From Caulobacteraceae bacterium (GTDB lineage: Bacteria; Pseudomonadota; Alphaproteobacteria; Caulobacterales; Caulobacteraceae), in NCBI GenBank assembly GCA_019247715.1, contig JAFBAO010000016.1:1-38620 (forward strand): a DNA stretch of 38,620 bases. The letters are read 5' to 3'. Position numbers and translations under genes: made by a program. Positions 26,852 through 34,653 of the stretch are shown here, piece by piece. The notes below the pieces were generated by a model, which saw only the letters and a program-made list of their open reading frames with translations, was not told where the DNA came from and ran no database searches. Within the stretch, counting starts at the first letter, position 1. Each line of letters starts with the position of its first letter.

Positions 26852-27971
26852 ATGAGAGCGGACATCGAAGCGGCGGCCACCGAAATCGAGCAGTCGATCG
26901 GACTGCTGAGGAGGCGTCTTTGACTGGGATGCGGCCCTAAGACGCCTCGACGAGCTGAACGCCCGCAGCGAGGATCCGACCCTCTGGGACGACCCTGACG
27001 CCGCCCAGGCCCTGATGCGCGAGCGCACCGGGCTTTCCGACCAGGTCGAACGGGTGCGCCGCCTGGAGCGTGAGCTGGCGGACGCCGTGGAGTTCGCCGA
27101 ACTGGCCGAGGCAGAAGCGGACGAGGCCTCGCTGGACGACGCGGCCCAGCAGCTCGGCCTCCTCAAGGACCTGGCCGCCCGGGCCGAGCTGGAGGCGCTG
27201 CTCTCAGGCGAGGCTGACGCCAACGACTGCTACCTGGAGATCAACTCCGGGGCCGGAGGTACCGAGTCCAACGACTGGGCCCTGATGCTGCTGCGGATGT
27301 ACACCCGCTGGGCCCAGGCGCACGGCATGGAGGCCGAGTTCGTCGAGGAGACCGGCGGCGAGCAGGCAGGCATCAAGTCGGCAACCCTCAAGATTGTCGG
27401 GCCCAACGCCTACGGCTGGCTGAAGACCGAGGCCGGGGTGCACCGGCTGGTGCGGATATCGCCCTTCGACTCCAACGCCCGGCGCCACACGAGCTTCGCC
27501 TCGGTGTGGGTGTTCCCGGTGGTGGACGACAAGATCCAGATCGAGATCAATCCCTCGGACGTGCGCACCGACACCTACCGGTCCTCCGGCGCCGGCGGCC
27601 AGCACGTGAACAAGACCGACTCGGCTGTGCGCCTCACCCATATTCCCACCGGCATCGCGGTGGCCTGCCAGAACCAGCGCTCCCAGCACCAGAACCGCGA
27701 ACAGGCCTGGAAGATGCTCCGCGCGCGCCTCTACGAGCTGGAGCTGGAGAAGCGCGAGGCCGCCGCCGCGGCGGTGGAGGAGGGCAAGAGCGACATCGGC
27801 TGGGGCCACCAGATCCGCTCCTACGTCCTGCAGCCCTATCAGATGGTCAAGGACCTGCGGACCGGCGTGGAGACCTCCGACACCGCCGGCGTCCTCGACG
27901 GCGACCTCGACCGGTTCATGGCCGCGTCCCTAGCCCAGCGGGTGGGGGCGAGCCGGGAAGCGGCGGCCTAA
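26852..27971 (+). CDS. prfB: Peptide chain release factor 2, with programmed +1 frameshift
   Basis: Recognises UGA and UAA and releases the peptide. The gene is split: frame 1 reads ATG 26852 for 23 codons (ending GLLRRRL) to TGA 26921-26923; the rest is in +1 frame from GAC 26922 ([15 protein letters not shown] onwards). CTT-TGA-C preceded by AGGAGG is exactly the classical RF2 autoregulatory frameshift site, so low RF2 promotes frameshifting and more RF2. The joined product is 372 residues with the codon-recognition motif SPF ([15 protein letters not shown]), the catalytic GGQ ([15 protein letters not shown]), and a C-terminus matching the family ([20 protein letters not shown]). It should not be annotated as a pseudogene or from the internal ATG at 27015. 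Confidence 0.97.
26911..26948 (+). promoter_or_regulatory. RF2 frameshift site embedded in a perfect hairpin
   Basis: GAGGCGTCTT (26911-26920), comprising most of the SD-like element and the CTT slippery codon, is perfectly complementary to AAGACGCCTC (26939-26948), with the TGA at the start of an 18-base loop. The right arm requires the in-frame codons CTA AGA, both expected to be rare in such a GC-rich genome. Confidence 0.75.
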
Positions 27972-27988
27972 GCCGAGGCGCTCGGCGG

Positions 27989-28360
27989 TCACCACAGATG
28001 CTTGCCGTCGATCACCGTGACCGGCCAGTCGGCGGCTTCGAAGTCGTCGAGAAGCCGCGCGTTCACCGCGATCCGGCGGGTGACGCCGTCCCACGCTCCG
28101 CCCGGCTGGAAAACAGGGCTGTCCGCATAGAGGTCGCAGCCGCAGGCGCTGCAGAAGTGGTGCGCGACGCGCTTGCTGTTCCACCGGTAGACCGCGTCGC
28201 TGTCGGCCTGGACCACGCGGAACGCCTCGGGGGCGTAGTAGGCGAGGAGGTGGCCCCGCTTGGAGCACAGAGAGCAGGTGCAGCGGGTGAGGGCGGGCGG
28301 CGGCCCGCCTTCGATCTCGAAAACGTTTCGTCCGCAATGGCAGCGGCCGGTGAGGGGCAT
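27989..28360 (-). CDS. GFA/CENP-V-family zinc-binding protein
   Basis: 123-residue protein of the GFA (glutathione-dependent formaldehyde-activating enzyme-like) family; most members have no proven activity. Zinc ligands typical of the fold are present: the N-terminal GRCHCG, the TRCTCSLCSKRG loop and the HHFCSACGCDLYA motif. The remainder (WDGVTRRIAVNARLLDD) matches the usual C-terminal half. It is a single gene, convergent with prfB (17 bases between stops). The 182 bases between it and the divergent MFS gene contain no recognisable feature. Confidence 0.88.
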   Translation of the reverse strand: MPLTGRCHCGRNVFEIEGGPPPALTRCTCSLCSKRGHLLAYYAPEAFRVVQADSDAVYRWNSKRVAHHFCSACGCDLYADSPVFQPGGAWDGVTRRIAVNARLLDDFEAADWPVTVIDGKHLW

Positions 28361-28542
28361 GGCGATCGCTCAGGCGCAGACCTACTTCCCCTCAACGCGC
28401 AGGCGCCGCCGATCGGTCCACAAGGCGATGGCGGTCGCCCATTGGCCGGCCTAAGCAGAGGCCGCCCCGCGAAGGCGGCGGCGCCGGCGCGGCCGGCCAA
28501 GGGGATCGCCGTGCCGGGGCTCACCATCCGCAGCAGGTCATC

Positions 28543-29934
28543 GTGACGGCGCCCGCCGCCAAGGCGACCTGGGCCGACCTCATCGCCGAGGGGCGAGGGG
28601 CGCGGCTGGCCTTGATCACCCTGGGCGTCTGGCTCAACGCCGCTGACGCGCTGGTCACCTCGACCATCATGCCCACCGTGGCGCGCGAGCTGGGCGGCTA
28701 CGCCTTCTTCAGCTGGGCGACGGCCGCCTACATGGTGGGGGCGATCTTCTCCGGCGCGACGGCGGCGACGCTCACGGGGCGGTTCGGCCTGCGAAGCGTG
28801 ATGGTCGGCGCGGGCCTGGCCACCGCCTTCGGCTGCGTGGTGAGCGCGGCGGCCTCGGACATGATCGTGCTGGTGCTCGGCCGGGCGATCCAGGGCCTCG
28901 GGGCCGGCTGGATTCTTGGGGCCTGCTACGTCGCCATCGGGACCCTGTTTCCCGAGCGCCACCTGGCGCGGGTGTTCGGGGTGATCACCAGCGTCTGGGG
29001 CGTGGCCACCGTGCTCGGCCCGCTGATCGGCGGCCTGTTCGCCGACCGCGGCGCGTGGCGGGCGCTCTTCTGGGCCTTCGCGGTCCAGTCTCTGGCCTTC
29101 GCGGCGGCCGTCCCGGCGCTGAGCCCCGCGGCCCGCGGCCCTCGGGCCAAGGGAGCGCCTTGGCGGCAGCTCGCGCTGGTGATCCTGGGGGTGGGCTTGA
29201 TCGGGGCGGCGGACCTCACCGCCCACCCGGGGGCGGCGGCCGCGCTCGGGCTGGCGAGCTTCGCCGTCTTCGTGCTCGCCGCGCGCACGCCCCAGCCCGA
29301 GGGCGGGCTCTTTCCCCGCGACGCAGGCCGGCCCACCACGCTGATCGGCGCCGCCTATCTGTCCTTCTTCGCGCTCACCGCCGCCTCCATGGGTTTTGCG
29401 GTCTACGCGCCGGCGCTACTCCAGAAGCTCTACGGGCTAAGCCCGCTCGCCTCCGGCTACGCCGCGGGGCTGGAGTCGGTGGGCTGGACGGCGGCGGCCC
29501 TGGCGGTGACCGGGCTCGGCGAGCGTTGGCACGGCCTCGCCATCCGCCTCGGCGCAGCCTCGATCGTCGGCGCGGTGGCCGCCCTGGCGCTGGTGATGCG
29601 TGACGGGCCGCTGGCGGGGATCTTCCTCGCCGCCCTGGTGATGGGCGCAGGGTTCGGCCTTTCGACCAGCTTCACCAGCCGCCGGGTGATCGCCGCCGCC
29701 GCCGGCGAGCGCGAGCTCGCCTCGGCCGGCATCAACAGCGCCCGCCTGGTGGGGAACTCGGCTGGCGCTTGCTTGGCGGGGCTGATCGCCAACCTGTTCG
29801 GAGTCGCCGCCGGGCTGAGCCCCGTGGCGGCGCGGACGACGGCGGTCTGGCTCTTCGTCGCCGCCGTCCCGGTGGCGATCGCGGGCGCGCTCGGCGCCTG
29901 GCGCGTGGGCGCCCGCGACGTCCGGGAAAGCTAG
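28543..29934 (+). CDS. MFS transporter, multidrug-efflux-like (DHA2-type)
   Basis: Inner-membrane major facilitator protein of 463 residues with about 14 hydrophobic segments. It begins with a cytoplasmic N-terminus and a first helix ending in LNAADALVTSTIMPTVAREL, typical of drug:H+ antiporters with the DHA2 motif. The loop between helices 2 and 3 has the motif A variant GRFGLRSVMVGA, and the motif C-like GVATVLGPLIGGLFADRGAWR occurs near helix 5. GTG 28543 is the start; the preceding bases have only a weak ribosome binding site. The substrate is unknown. It is isolated between the GFA gene and the convergent bactofilin, with which it shares a palindromic CTAG containing both stop codons. 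Confidence 0.9.
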   Translation: MTAPAAKATWADLIAEGRGARLALITLGVWLNAADALVTSTIMPTVARELGGYAFFSWATAAYMVGAIFSGATAATLTGRFGLRSVMVGAGLATAFGCVVSAAASDMIVLVLGRAIQGLGAGWILGACYVAIGTLFPERHLARVFGVITSVWGVATVLGPLIGGLFADRGAWRALFWAFAVQSLAFAAAVPALSPAARGPRAKGAPWRQLALVILGVGLIGAADLTAHPGAAAALGLASFAVFVLAARTPQPEGGLFPRDAGRPTTLIGAAYLSFFALTAASMGFAVYAPALLQKLYGLSPLASGYAAGLESVGWTAAALAVTGLGERWHGLAIRLGAASIVGAVAALALVMRDGPLAGIFLAALVMGAGFGLSTSFTSRRVIAAAAGERELASAGINSARLVGNSAGACLAGLIANLFGVAAGLSPVAARTTAVWLFVAAVPVAIAGALGAWRVGARDVRES

Positions 29935-30479
29935 GCCGAAGCGGCCTTGGCGTTCAGCGCGGCAGGCTCGCGGGGCGGCGAAGCCGGCTCGACCCGAGCG
30001 GCCACCGCGGCCGGGGCCGCCTGGGCCGGGCGCTGCAGGCGCAGGCTGCGGCCCTGGAAGTAGGCGCCGGTCTCCATCGCCAGCTGCTCGTGGGTGACGT
30101 CGCCGTCCACGTGGCAGGCCCCGTAAAGCCGCACCTGCTTGGCGGTGATGGAGCCCGAGACCTTGCCGCGGATCTCCACCGCTTCGGCGTAGATGCCGCC
30201 GTCCACCTCGCCGCCGTCGCCGACGGTGACGTGCTCGACGCGCACGTCGCCCTTGACCACCCCGTCGATCTGGATCTCGCCGCCGCCGGAGATGTTGCCC
30301 TCCAAGGTCATGTCGGGCCCGATCAGGGAGGCGCCTTTGGGCGGCCGCACGGGGGATGGGCGGCCGTCGGCCTGGGGCGCGGGCGCCGCCGGGGCCGCGG
30401 ACGGCGGCTGCGGCGCCGAGGGGGTGGCTGAAGCGGGGCCCACCGGGGGATTAGAACTTGGTTTGCTGAACATAGTCAC
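29931..30479 (-). CDS. bacA: Bactofilin
   Basis: Cytoskeletal protein that polymerises without nucleotides and localises cell-wall enzymes. 182 residues: a disordered Pro/Ala-rich N-terminal tail (about 1-48), the central DUF583 beta-helix (LIGPDMTLEGNISGGGEIQI, GVVKGDVRVEHVTVGDGGEV, AEAVEIRGKVSGSITAKQVR) with its characteristic hydrophobic/glycine periodicity to about residue 145, and an Ala/Pro tail. The extreme N-terminus MTMFSKP is of the membrane-targeting kind seen in bactofilins. It starts within the last codons of the M23 peptidase gene (overlap of 23-29 bases depending on which ATG is used), so the two are translationally coupled. The symbol is by family; Caulobacter has more than one bactofilin. 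Confidence 0.93.
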   Translation of the reverse strand: MTMFSKPSSNPPVGPASATPSAPQPPSAAPAAPAPQADGRPSPVRPPKGASLIGPDMTLEGNISGGGEIQIDGVVKGDVRVEHVTVGDGGEVDGGIYAEAVEIRGKVSGSITAKQVRLYGACHVDGDVTHEQLAMETGAYFQGRSLRLQRPAQAAPAAVAARVEPASPPREPAALNAKAASA

Positions 30480-31608
30480 CAGCCTTTACAAAGCGCAGGG
30501 GGTTTTGGGGACGGCCGTTTTCCCACACTTCATAGTGCAGGTGCGTGCCGGTGGAGCGGCCCGTGGAGCCCATGGCGCCGATCCTCTGACCGACGGCCAG
30601 GTGCTGACCTACGTGGACGGAAATGGCGGAAAGATGGGCGTAGCGGGTCTTGAAGCCCCGCCCGTGGTCGACCTCGATCGTATTGCCGTAGCCCGTTCTG
30701 ACGCCGGTGAAGGAGACGACGCCCGGCGCGGTCACATAGATCGGGCTGCCATAGGCGCCGGCGAAATCCTGGCCGGGATGGAACGCCGGGCGTTCGGTGA
30801 ACGGATCGATCCGGACCCCGAAGCCGCTGGTCTCGCGGGTGTCGGCGGCCGGATGCGACAGCGGCAGGTTGGCGGCGGTCTCGTTCAGCTGATGCATGTC
30901 CGAAAGGTCCGCCACGGCGTGTTGAATGCGGGTCGCGAAATCCTCGTCCACATCGAGGACGGCCGCAAGGGCGCTCGGGTCCTTGGCGTCGATCAGGGGC
31001 CCGCCCAGGTTTTCGCGTCCGCCGGCGTAAAGGTTGGGATCGAGCCCGGCAAGCCGAAACGCCAGCCTGAGGCGATCTGCCCGGCTCTTGGCGAAGGTCT
31101 CGGCGGCGTCGATGAGACGCTCCTGATCGTTCTGCACCGCCTCGATCCGCTGGGCCGGGCTGCCGTGGGTCGGCGGGCTCGCCAGGGCGGGCGCAAGCGC
31201 CTGGGCCGCGCCCGGCGCGCCGCGCAGATCGGTGAGCAGCAGGACGAGCGCGGCGTTACGCTTCTCGACGCTGGAGGCGATGTCGGCGAAGGCGCCCCCC
31301 GAGGCGCTGAGCTGGGCGACGGCGCTGTTCAGCCGCGCATCCCGATCGGCGATCCAGCGCTCGTACCGCGCCTCGGTCCTGGCCACCGCCTGGTCCTTGG
31401 TGGAGGGGGTGAAGAGGGCGAGGAGGGCGGCGGCGGTGGAGATTCCCAGCCACAGGGCCGTCCCGGCCACCACCGAGGCGATCAGCACCTGCCGCTCGGT
31501 GGTGAGGGTGAAGCCGCGCATCTCACCGCCGGAGCGCAGATAGAGGTGACGTTCGGGAAAGAGCTCTTCCAGCCAGCGGGCAAGGCGCGCAAAGCGTCTT
31601 AAGCTCAT
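30451..31608 (-). CDS. Membrane-anchored M23 peptidase (LmdC-like)
   Basis: Predicted LytM-type peptidoglycan endopeptidase of 385 residues. A basic cytoplasmic N-terminus (MSLRRFARLARWLEELFPER) is followed by one transmembrane helix (about residues 42-66), a helical periplasmic stalk (about 70-260, coiled-coil-like) and the M23 domain. Zinc ligands: H-x3-D in FHPGQDFAGAYGSPI (~276 and 280) and the HxH of THLHYEVWENG (~354-356); the catalytic-site His in YAHLSAISVHVGQHL is also there. Architecture and the overlap with a bactofilin gene match the BacA-LmdC module of stalked budding bacteria (Hyphomonas, Rhodomicrobium), where the bactofilin positions the peptidase for shape control. Intact ligands suggest an active enzyme. 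Confidence 0.92.
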   Translation of the reverse strand: MSLRRFARLARWLEELFPERHLYLRSGGEMRGFTLTTERQVLIASVVAGTALWLGISTAAALLALFTPSTKDQAVARTEARYERWIADRDARLNSAVAQLSASGGAFADIASSVEKRNAALVLLLTDLRGAPGAAQALAPALASPPTHGSPAQRIEAVQNDQERLIDAAETFAKSRADRLRLAFRLAGLDPNLYAGGRENLGGPLIDAKDPSALAAVLDVDEDFATRIQHAVADLSDMHQLNETAANLPLSHPAADTRETSGFGVRIDPFTERPAFHPGQDFAGAYGSPIYVTAPGVVSFTGVRTGYGNTIEVDHGRGFKTRYAHLSAISVHVGQHLAVGQRIGAMGSTGRSTGTHLHYEVWENGRPQNPLRFVKAGDYVQQTKF

Positions 31609-31823
31609 GACGTCCCCGCGAAAATGTCCCGCCGCTCAAGCTCGATATGCCCCTATCCAGCCGGAAAGCGCAAGCGGCCCTCCGAAACGCTCCACAGCCG
31701 TTCGAGTCTCGCCACGATCACGCCACAAGTCCGGCGCCTGCCTGACCTGATCCTCAGGTGGGCGAGGCGAGCATCGCGAGGTCCGGCGCCAGTATAGAGG
31801 CGCGCGAATCCGGCCGGACAGAC

Positions 31824-31849
31824 GGCGGTTTGACTGCGGCGAAACCGCC
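31824..31849 (-). terminator. Putative terminator after bcp
   Basis: A perfect 8-bp stem GGCGGTTT / AAACCGCC with a 10-base loop, 42 bases past the bcp stop on the minus strand. The outward T-run is absent, so it could instead be a mRNA-stabilising stem. The rest of the 282-base gap to the M23 peptidase start shows no gene. Confidence 0.4.
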
Positions 31850-31890
31850 CGGGTCGGCGCCGGATGCGACGTATCGCTGCAGGATTCTGG

Positions 31891-32361
31891 TCAGGACTTC
31901 GCCAACGACTGGGCCGCTTGCAGCACCTCGCTGACGTGCCCCGGAACCTTGACCTTGCGCCATAGGCGCCGGATGACGCCGTGCCCGTCGATCAGGAAGG
32001 TGGAGCGGTCGACGCCCATGTACTTGCGCCCGTACATGCTCTTCTCGACCCACGCGCCGTAACGCTCCACCACGTCATCTTCCTTCGCCGAGGCGAGGGC
32101 GATCTTCAGGTCGTACTTTGCGCGAAACTTGCCGTGACTTGCCGCGGAATCCTTGGAGACGCCGATCACCGTGACGCCGGCCTTGGCGAAGTCCGGGGCG
32201 GCGGCGCTGAAGCCCTGGGCCTCGGCGGTGCACCCGGAGGTGTCGTCCTTCGGATAGAAATACAGCACCACCGGCTTTCCCTTGAGCGCGCTCAAGGAGA
32301 CATGGCCCTCGTCGGTGGGCAGGTCGAAGTCGGGCGCCTTGTCGCCGGCGGCTAGGGTCAT
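31891..32361 (-). CDS. bcp: Thioredoxin-dependent peroxiredoxin, BCP/PrxQ type
   Basis: Reduces hydrogen peroxide and organic hydroperoxides in the cytoplasm. 156 residues from ATG 32361. The peroxidatic site is in VVLYFYPKDDTSGCTAEAQG, with Cys44 and the usual Pro and Thr nearby. The second cysteine found five residues later in many BCPs (CxxxxC) is a glutamine here, so it is a one-cysteine or other resolving-cysteine variant; there is no other cysteine in the protein. Remaining motifs fit (VIGVSKDSAASHGKFRAKYD, GVDRSTFLIDGHGVIRRLWR). It is divergent from the GIY-YIG gene. Confidence 0.95.
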   Translation of the reverse strand: MTLAAGDKAPDFDLPTDEGHVSLSALKGKPVVLYFYPKDDTSGCTAEAQGFSAAAPDFAKAGVTVIGVSKDSAASHGKFRAKYDLKIALASAKEDDVVERYGAWVEKSMYGRKYMGVDRSTFLIDGHGVIRRLWRKVKVPGHVSEVLQAAQSLAKS

Positions 32362-32430
32362 GGGAAACCTCGTTGCAGGTCGTGTCCGTCAATCATCTCG
32401 GGTCGGTTTAGGCAAGGGAGGGGAGTGCGG

Positions 32431-32733
32431 ATGGTCGGGAACGAACCCTTCATCGCGGTCTACATGATGGCGAGCCGACGTCACGGCACGCTCTACGTAG
32501 GCGTCACCAGCGACCTGATCTCGCGAGTCGTCCAGCATCGCGATGGCGTCTTCGAGGGTTTCACGAAGCGCTACGGAGTGAAACGCCTAGTCTGGTACGA
32601 GCCGCATGACCTCATCGTCGACGCGATCCGCCGCGAGAAGGCGCTCAAGAAGTACAAGCGCGAGTGGAAGGCGAACCTGATCGAGCGGGAGAATCCGAAC
32701 TGGGATGACCTTTTTCCGGCGCTGTTGAGATGA
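32431..32733 (+). CDS. GIY-YIG-domain protein (UPF0213-type putative endonuclease)
   Basis: A 100-residue single-domain GIY-YIG protein. ATG 32431 has a purine-rich ribosome binding site seven bases upstream; GTG 32425 is possible. The core motif appears as AVYMMASRRHGTLYVGVTSD (GIY as VYM and YIG as YVG), followed by the arginine of LISRVVQHRDG, the conserved KRYGVKRLVWYE, and the metal-binding glutamate of AIRREKALKKYKREWK with NPNWDDLF at the end. These are small stand-alone nucleases of unproven role, frequent and often multicopy in alphaproteobacteria. Twelve bases after its stop begins a 146-base palindromic element, which suggests a link between nuclease and repeat (inference). Confidence 0.92.
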   Translation: MVGNEPFIAVYMMASRRHGTLYVGVTSDLISRVVQHRDGVFEGFTKRYGVKRLVWYEPHDLIVDAIRREKALKKYKREWKANLIERENPNWDDLFPALLR

Positions 32734-32744
32734 CCCCATACCAA

Positions 32745-32890
32745 CCGTCATGGCCGGGCGTCAGTCCCGGCCACCCATGCGCGCCTACCTTTATGGGGAG
32801 CCCGATCTCTCAAAGCGACCGCCTGGCGAGACGCGGCCGCCCATGCAATTGCGTTCATGGGTGGCCGGGACTGACGCCCGGCCATGACGG
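32745..32890. repeat. REP-like palindromic element with perfect 35-bp inverted arms
   Basis: Arms at 32745-32779 and 32856-32890 are perfect reverse complements over all 35 bases, separated by 76 bases. Each arm also contains its own hairpin, TGGCCGGG-7-CCCGGCCA (32751-32773 and its mirror). A smaller hairpin CCCATG/CATGGG (32840-32861) sits at the inner edge of the right arm. The motif CGTCATGGCCGGGC is like dispersed palindromes I recall in alphaproteobacterial genomes. It fills the gap between the convergent GIY-YIG and tyrS genes, so it may also act as a bidirectional terminator. I see no GANTC site inside it. Confidence 0.9.
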
Positions 32891-32898
32891 AAAGGAGG

Positions 32899-34179
32899 TT
32901 AGATGGGCTTGACGAGGACGATCTTCTTTTTCCCGAGTTGAACTTTTAGGACACCGAGCTCCGCATGCGCTGCACTCCAGGGCGTGACCTCCCGAGGATC
33001 GGAAACCTTGGAGTCGTTCACCCGCACGGCGCCCTCGGCGATCTTCCGGCGCGCCTCGGAATTGGAAGGTGCGAGGCCAGCTAGCACCACGAGATCCGTA
33101 TTCGAAAGGCCATGCGGGTAGGAGGACCGCTCGACGGTCACGGTGGGTAGATCGGCGGAAATCCTGCCATCTTCGAAATTGAGACGAGCCGCCAACTCCG
33201 CAGCCACAGCTTCGTTTTCGCCATGCAGCAGCCTCGTCGCCTCGCCCGCCAGCACCTTCTTGGCCTCGTTGATCTCGGCGCCGGCGAGCGCCTCCAGCTT
33301 GGCGATCTCGGCCAGCGGCAGGTCGGTGAAGAGGCGCAGGAAACGGCCGACGTCGGCGTCCTCGGTGTTCCGCCACATCTGCCAGTAATCGTAGGGGCTG
33401 AGCCGGTCGGCGTTCAGCCAGACCGCGCCGCCGACGGTCTTGCCCATCTTCTCCCCGGAGCTGGTGGTGAGCAGCGGCGTGGTGAGGCCGAATGCCTGGC
33501 GCCCGCCCTTGCGCCGCACCAGCTCAACCCCGTTGATGATGTTGCCCCACTGATCGGAGCCGCCCATCTGAAGACTGCAGTCGAACCGCCGGTTCAGCTC
33601 CAGGAAGTCGGTAGCCTGCATCAGCATGTAGTTGAACTCAAGGAAGCTCAGCGGCTGCTCGCGCTCCAGCCTGATGCGCACGGAATCGAACGTCAGCATC
33701 CGGTTGATGGTGAAGTGGACGCCGAACTCGCGCAGGAACTCGACGTAGCCGAGCTGCTCCAGCCAGTCGGCGTTGTTGACCATCACCGCATCGGTGGGCC
33801 CGTCCCCGAAACGGAGGAACTTCTGGAACGTCCCCTTGATGCTGGCGAGGTTCGTGTTGATGACCGCGTCCGTGAGCAGCGGGCGCTGCTGGTCCTTGTC
33901 GGTGGGGTCGCCGACCTTGGTGGTGCCCCCGCCCATCAGCGCGATCGGCCGGTGGCCGGTCTTCTGCAGCCAGCGCAGCATCATGATCGAGATGAGGTGG
34001 CCGATGTGCAGGGAATCGGCGGTGCAGTCGTAGCCGACGTAGGCGGTGACCACGCCGGCGCGCGCGGCCTCGTCCAGCGCCTCCAGGTCGGTGACCTGGT
34101 GGATGAACCCGCGCTCCTTCAGGACCTGGAGAAAATCGGACTTGGGTCGGAAACTGGCGAGGTCAGTTTCGGCGGACAT
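32899..34179 (-). CDS. tyrS: Tyrosyl-tRNA synthetase
   Basis: Charges tRNA-Tyr; class I enzyme of 426 residues, TyrRS-S type length. The HIGH signature is HIGHL ([16 protein letters not shown], ~residue 58), the tyrosine-binding block [20 protein letters not shown] follows, and the KMSKS loop is [12 protein letters not shown] (~243). The C-terminal S4 RNA-binding domain reads [20 protein letters not shown]. The N-terminus is [20 protein letters not shown], starting at ATG 34179. The 3' end lies nine bases from the palindromic element. No T-box or other leader control was seen in the 235 bases upstream, which are shared with the divergent toxin-antitoxin genes. Confidence 0.97.
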   Translation of the reverse strand: MSAETDLASFRPKSDFLQVLKERGFIHQVTDLEALDEAARAGVVTAYVGYDCTADSLHIGHLISIMMLRWLQKTGHRPIALMGGGTTKVGDPTDKDQQRPLLTDAVINTNLASIKGTFQKFLRFGDGPTDAVMVNNADWLEQLGYVEFLREFGVHFTINRMLTFDSVRIRLEREQPLSFLEFNYMLMQATDFLELNRRFDCSLQMGGSDQWGNIINGVELVRRKGGRQAFGLTTPLLTTSSGEKMGKTVGGAVWLNADRLSPYDYWQMWRNTEDADVGRFLRLFTDLPLAEIAKLEALAGAEINEAKKVLAGEATRLLHGENEAVAAELAARLNFEDGRISADLPTVTVERSSYPHGLSNTDLVVLAGLAPSNSEARRKIAEGAVRVNDSKVSDPREVTPWSAAHAELGVLKVQLGKKKIVLVKPI

Positions 34180-34384
34180 GGACGGCTCCTGGAGGGTTGG
34201 CTTTCGGCCGGAGACCGTCGCTTGGCAAGAGCCCGACGCCGACCTGGTGCGGCTGGGCGTGATGGACCGGCCGCTTTCCTAGGGAAAACGGTTGTAGCGA
34301 CCGCGGAGGCTGGCGCGCCGGTTCATGGGCGGCTCGCTAAGGGACGCCTCTGCGGCAGTCAAGTCCGGGCGGGCAGGATTGCAA

Positions 34385-34398
34385 TGATATCGATATCA
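34385..34398. promoter_or_regulatory. Candidate antitoxin operator palindrome
   Basis: TGATATCGATATCA is a perfect 14-base palindrome in a short AT-rich island, 16 bases before the antitoxin ATG and next to its ribosome binding site (GGAAGG, 34407-34412). Ribbon-helix-helix antitoxins typically bind such sites to repress their own operon. Confidence 0.6.
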
Positions 34399-34414
34399 AT
34401 CTATATGGAAGGCC

Positions 34415-34648
34415 ATGGGCCAAATCCTCATCCGGAATCTGGACGACGCCGTGCTCGACGCCCTCCGCCGGCGCGCGCGGGAGCAGGGATCCTCCCTCGA
34501 GGAGGAAGCCCGCCAGGCCCTCGCGTCCTCGGTCGGCCTCTCCCGAGGCGCGGCCATACATCGGCTGAACGAGATTCGCGCCAGGATACGACCTCTTCCC
34601 GGCCCCAACTCCCTTGACGACCTCAGAGCCGATCGCCGGCGGGACTAG
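34415..34648 (+). CDS. Antitoxin, FitA/VapB-like ribbon-helix-helix protein
   Basis: A 77-residue antitoxin. The N-terminus MGQILIRNLDDAVLDALRRR with AREQGSSLEEEARQAL is a FitA-type (Arc/MetJ-like) ribbon-helix-helix DNA-binding domain; the C-terminus (HRLNEIRARIRPLPGPNSLD, DLRADRRRD) should be the flexible segment that blocks the toxin active site. Followed after five bases by a PIN-domain toxin, and preceded by a perfect palindrome, it has the usual architecture of an autoregulated type II toxin-antitoxin operon. Confidence 0.93.
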   Translation: MGQILIRNLDDAVLDALRRRAREQGSSLEEEARQALASSVGLSRGAAIHRLNEIRARIRPLPGPNSLDDLRADRRRD

Positions 34649-34653
34649 CAGAT

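Noticed and set aside
26852..26923. prfB as a pseudogene interrupted by TGA
   Set aside because: The in-frame TGA is the conserved programmed +1 frameshift site of RF2 (AGGAGG, CTT TGA C), and the downstream frame is intact to the family C-terminus.
28260..28454. Small plus-strand open frame between the GFA and MFS genes
   Set aside because: Largely antisense to the GFA gene, has no ribosome binding site or recognisable domain.
31754..32053. Minus-strand open frame running past the end of bcp
   Set aside because: Overlaps the bcp coding region in another frame, has no ribosome binding site and an unnatural Arg/Ala/Pro composition.
32745..32890. Insertion sequence or MITE with target-site duplication
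   Set aside because: No transposase, and no direct repeat flanks the arms (ACCA before, AAAG after). A REP-like palindrome is the simpler reading.
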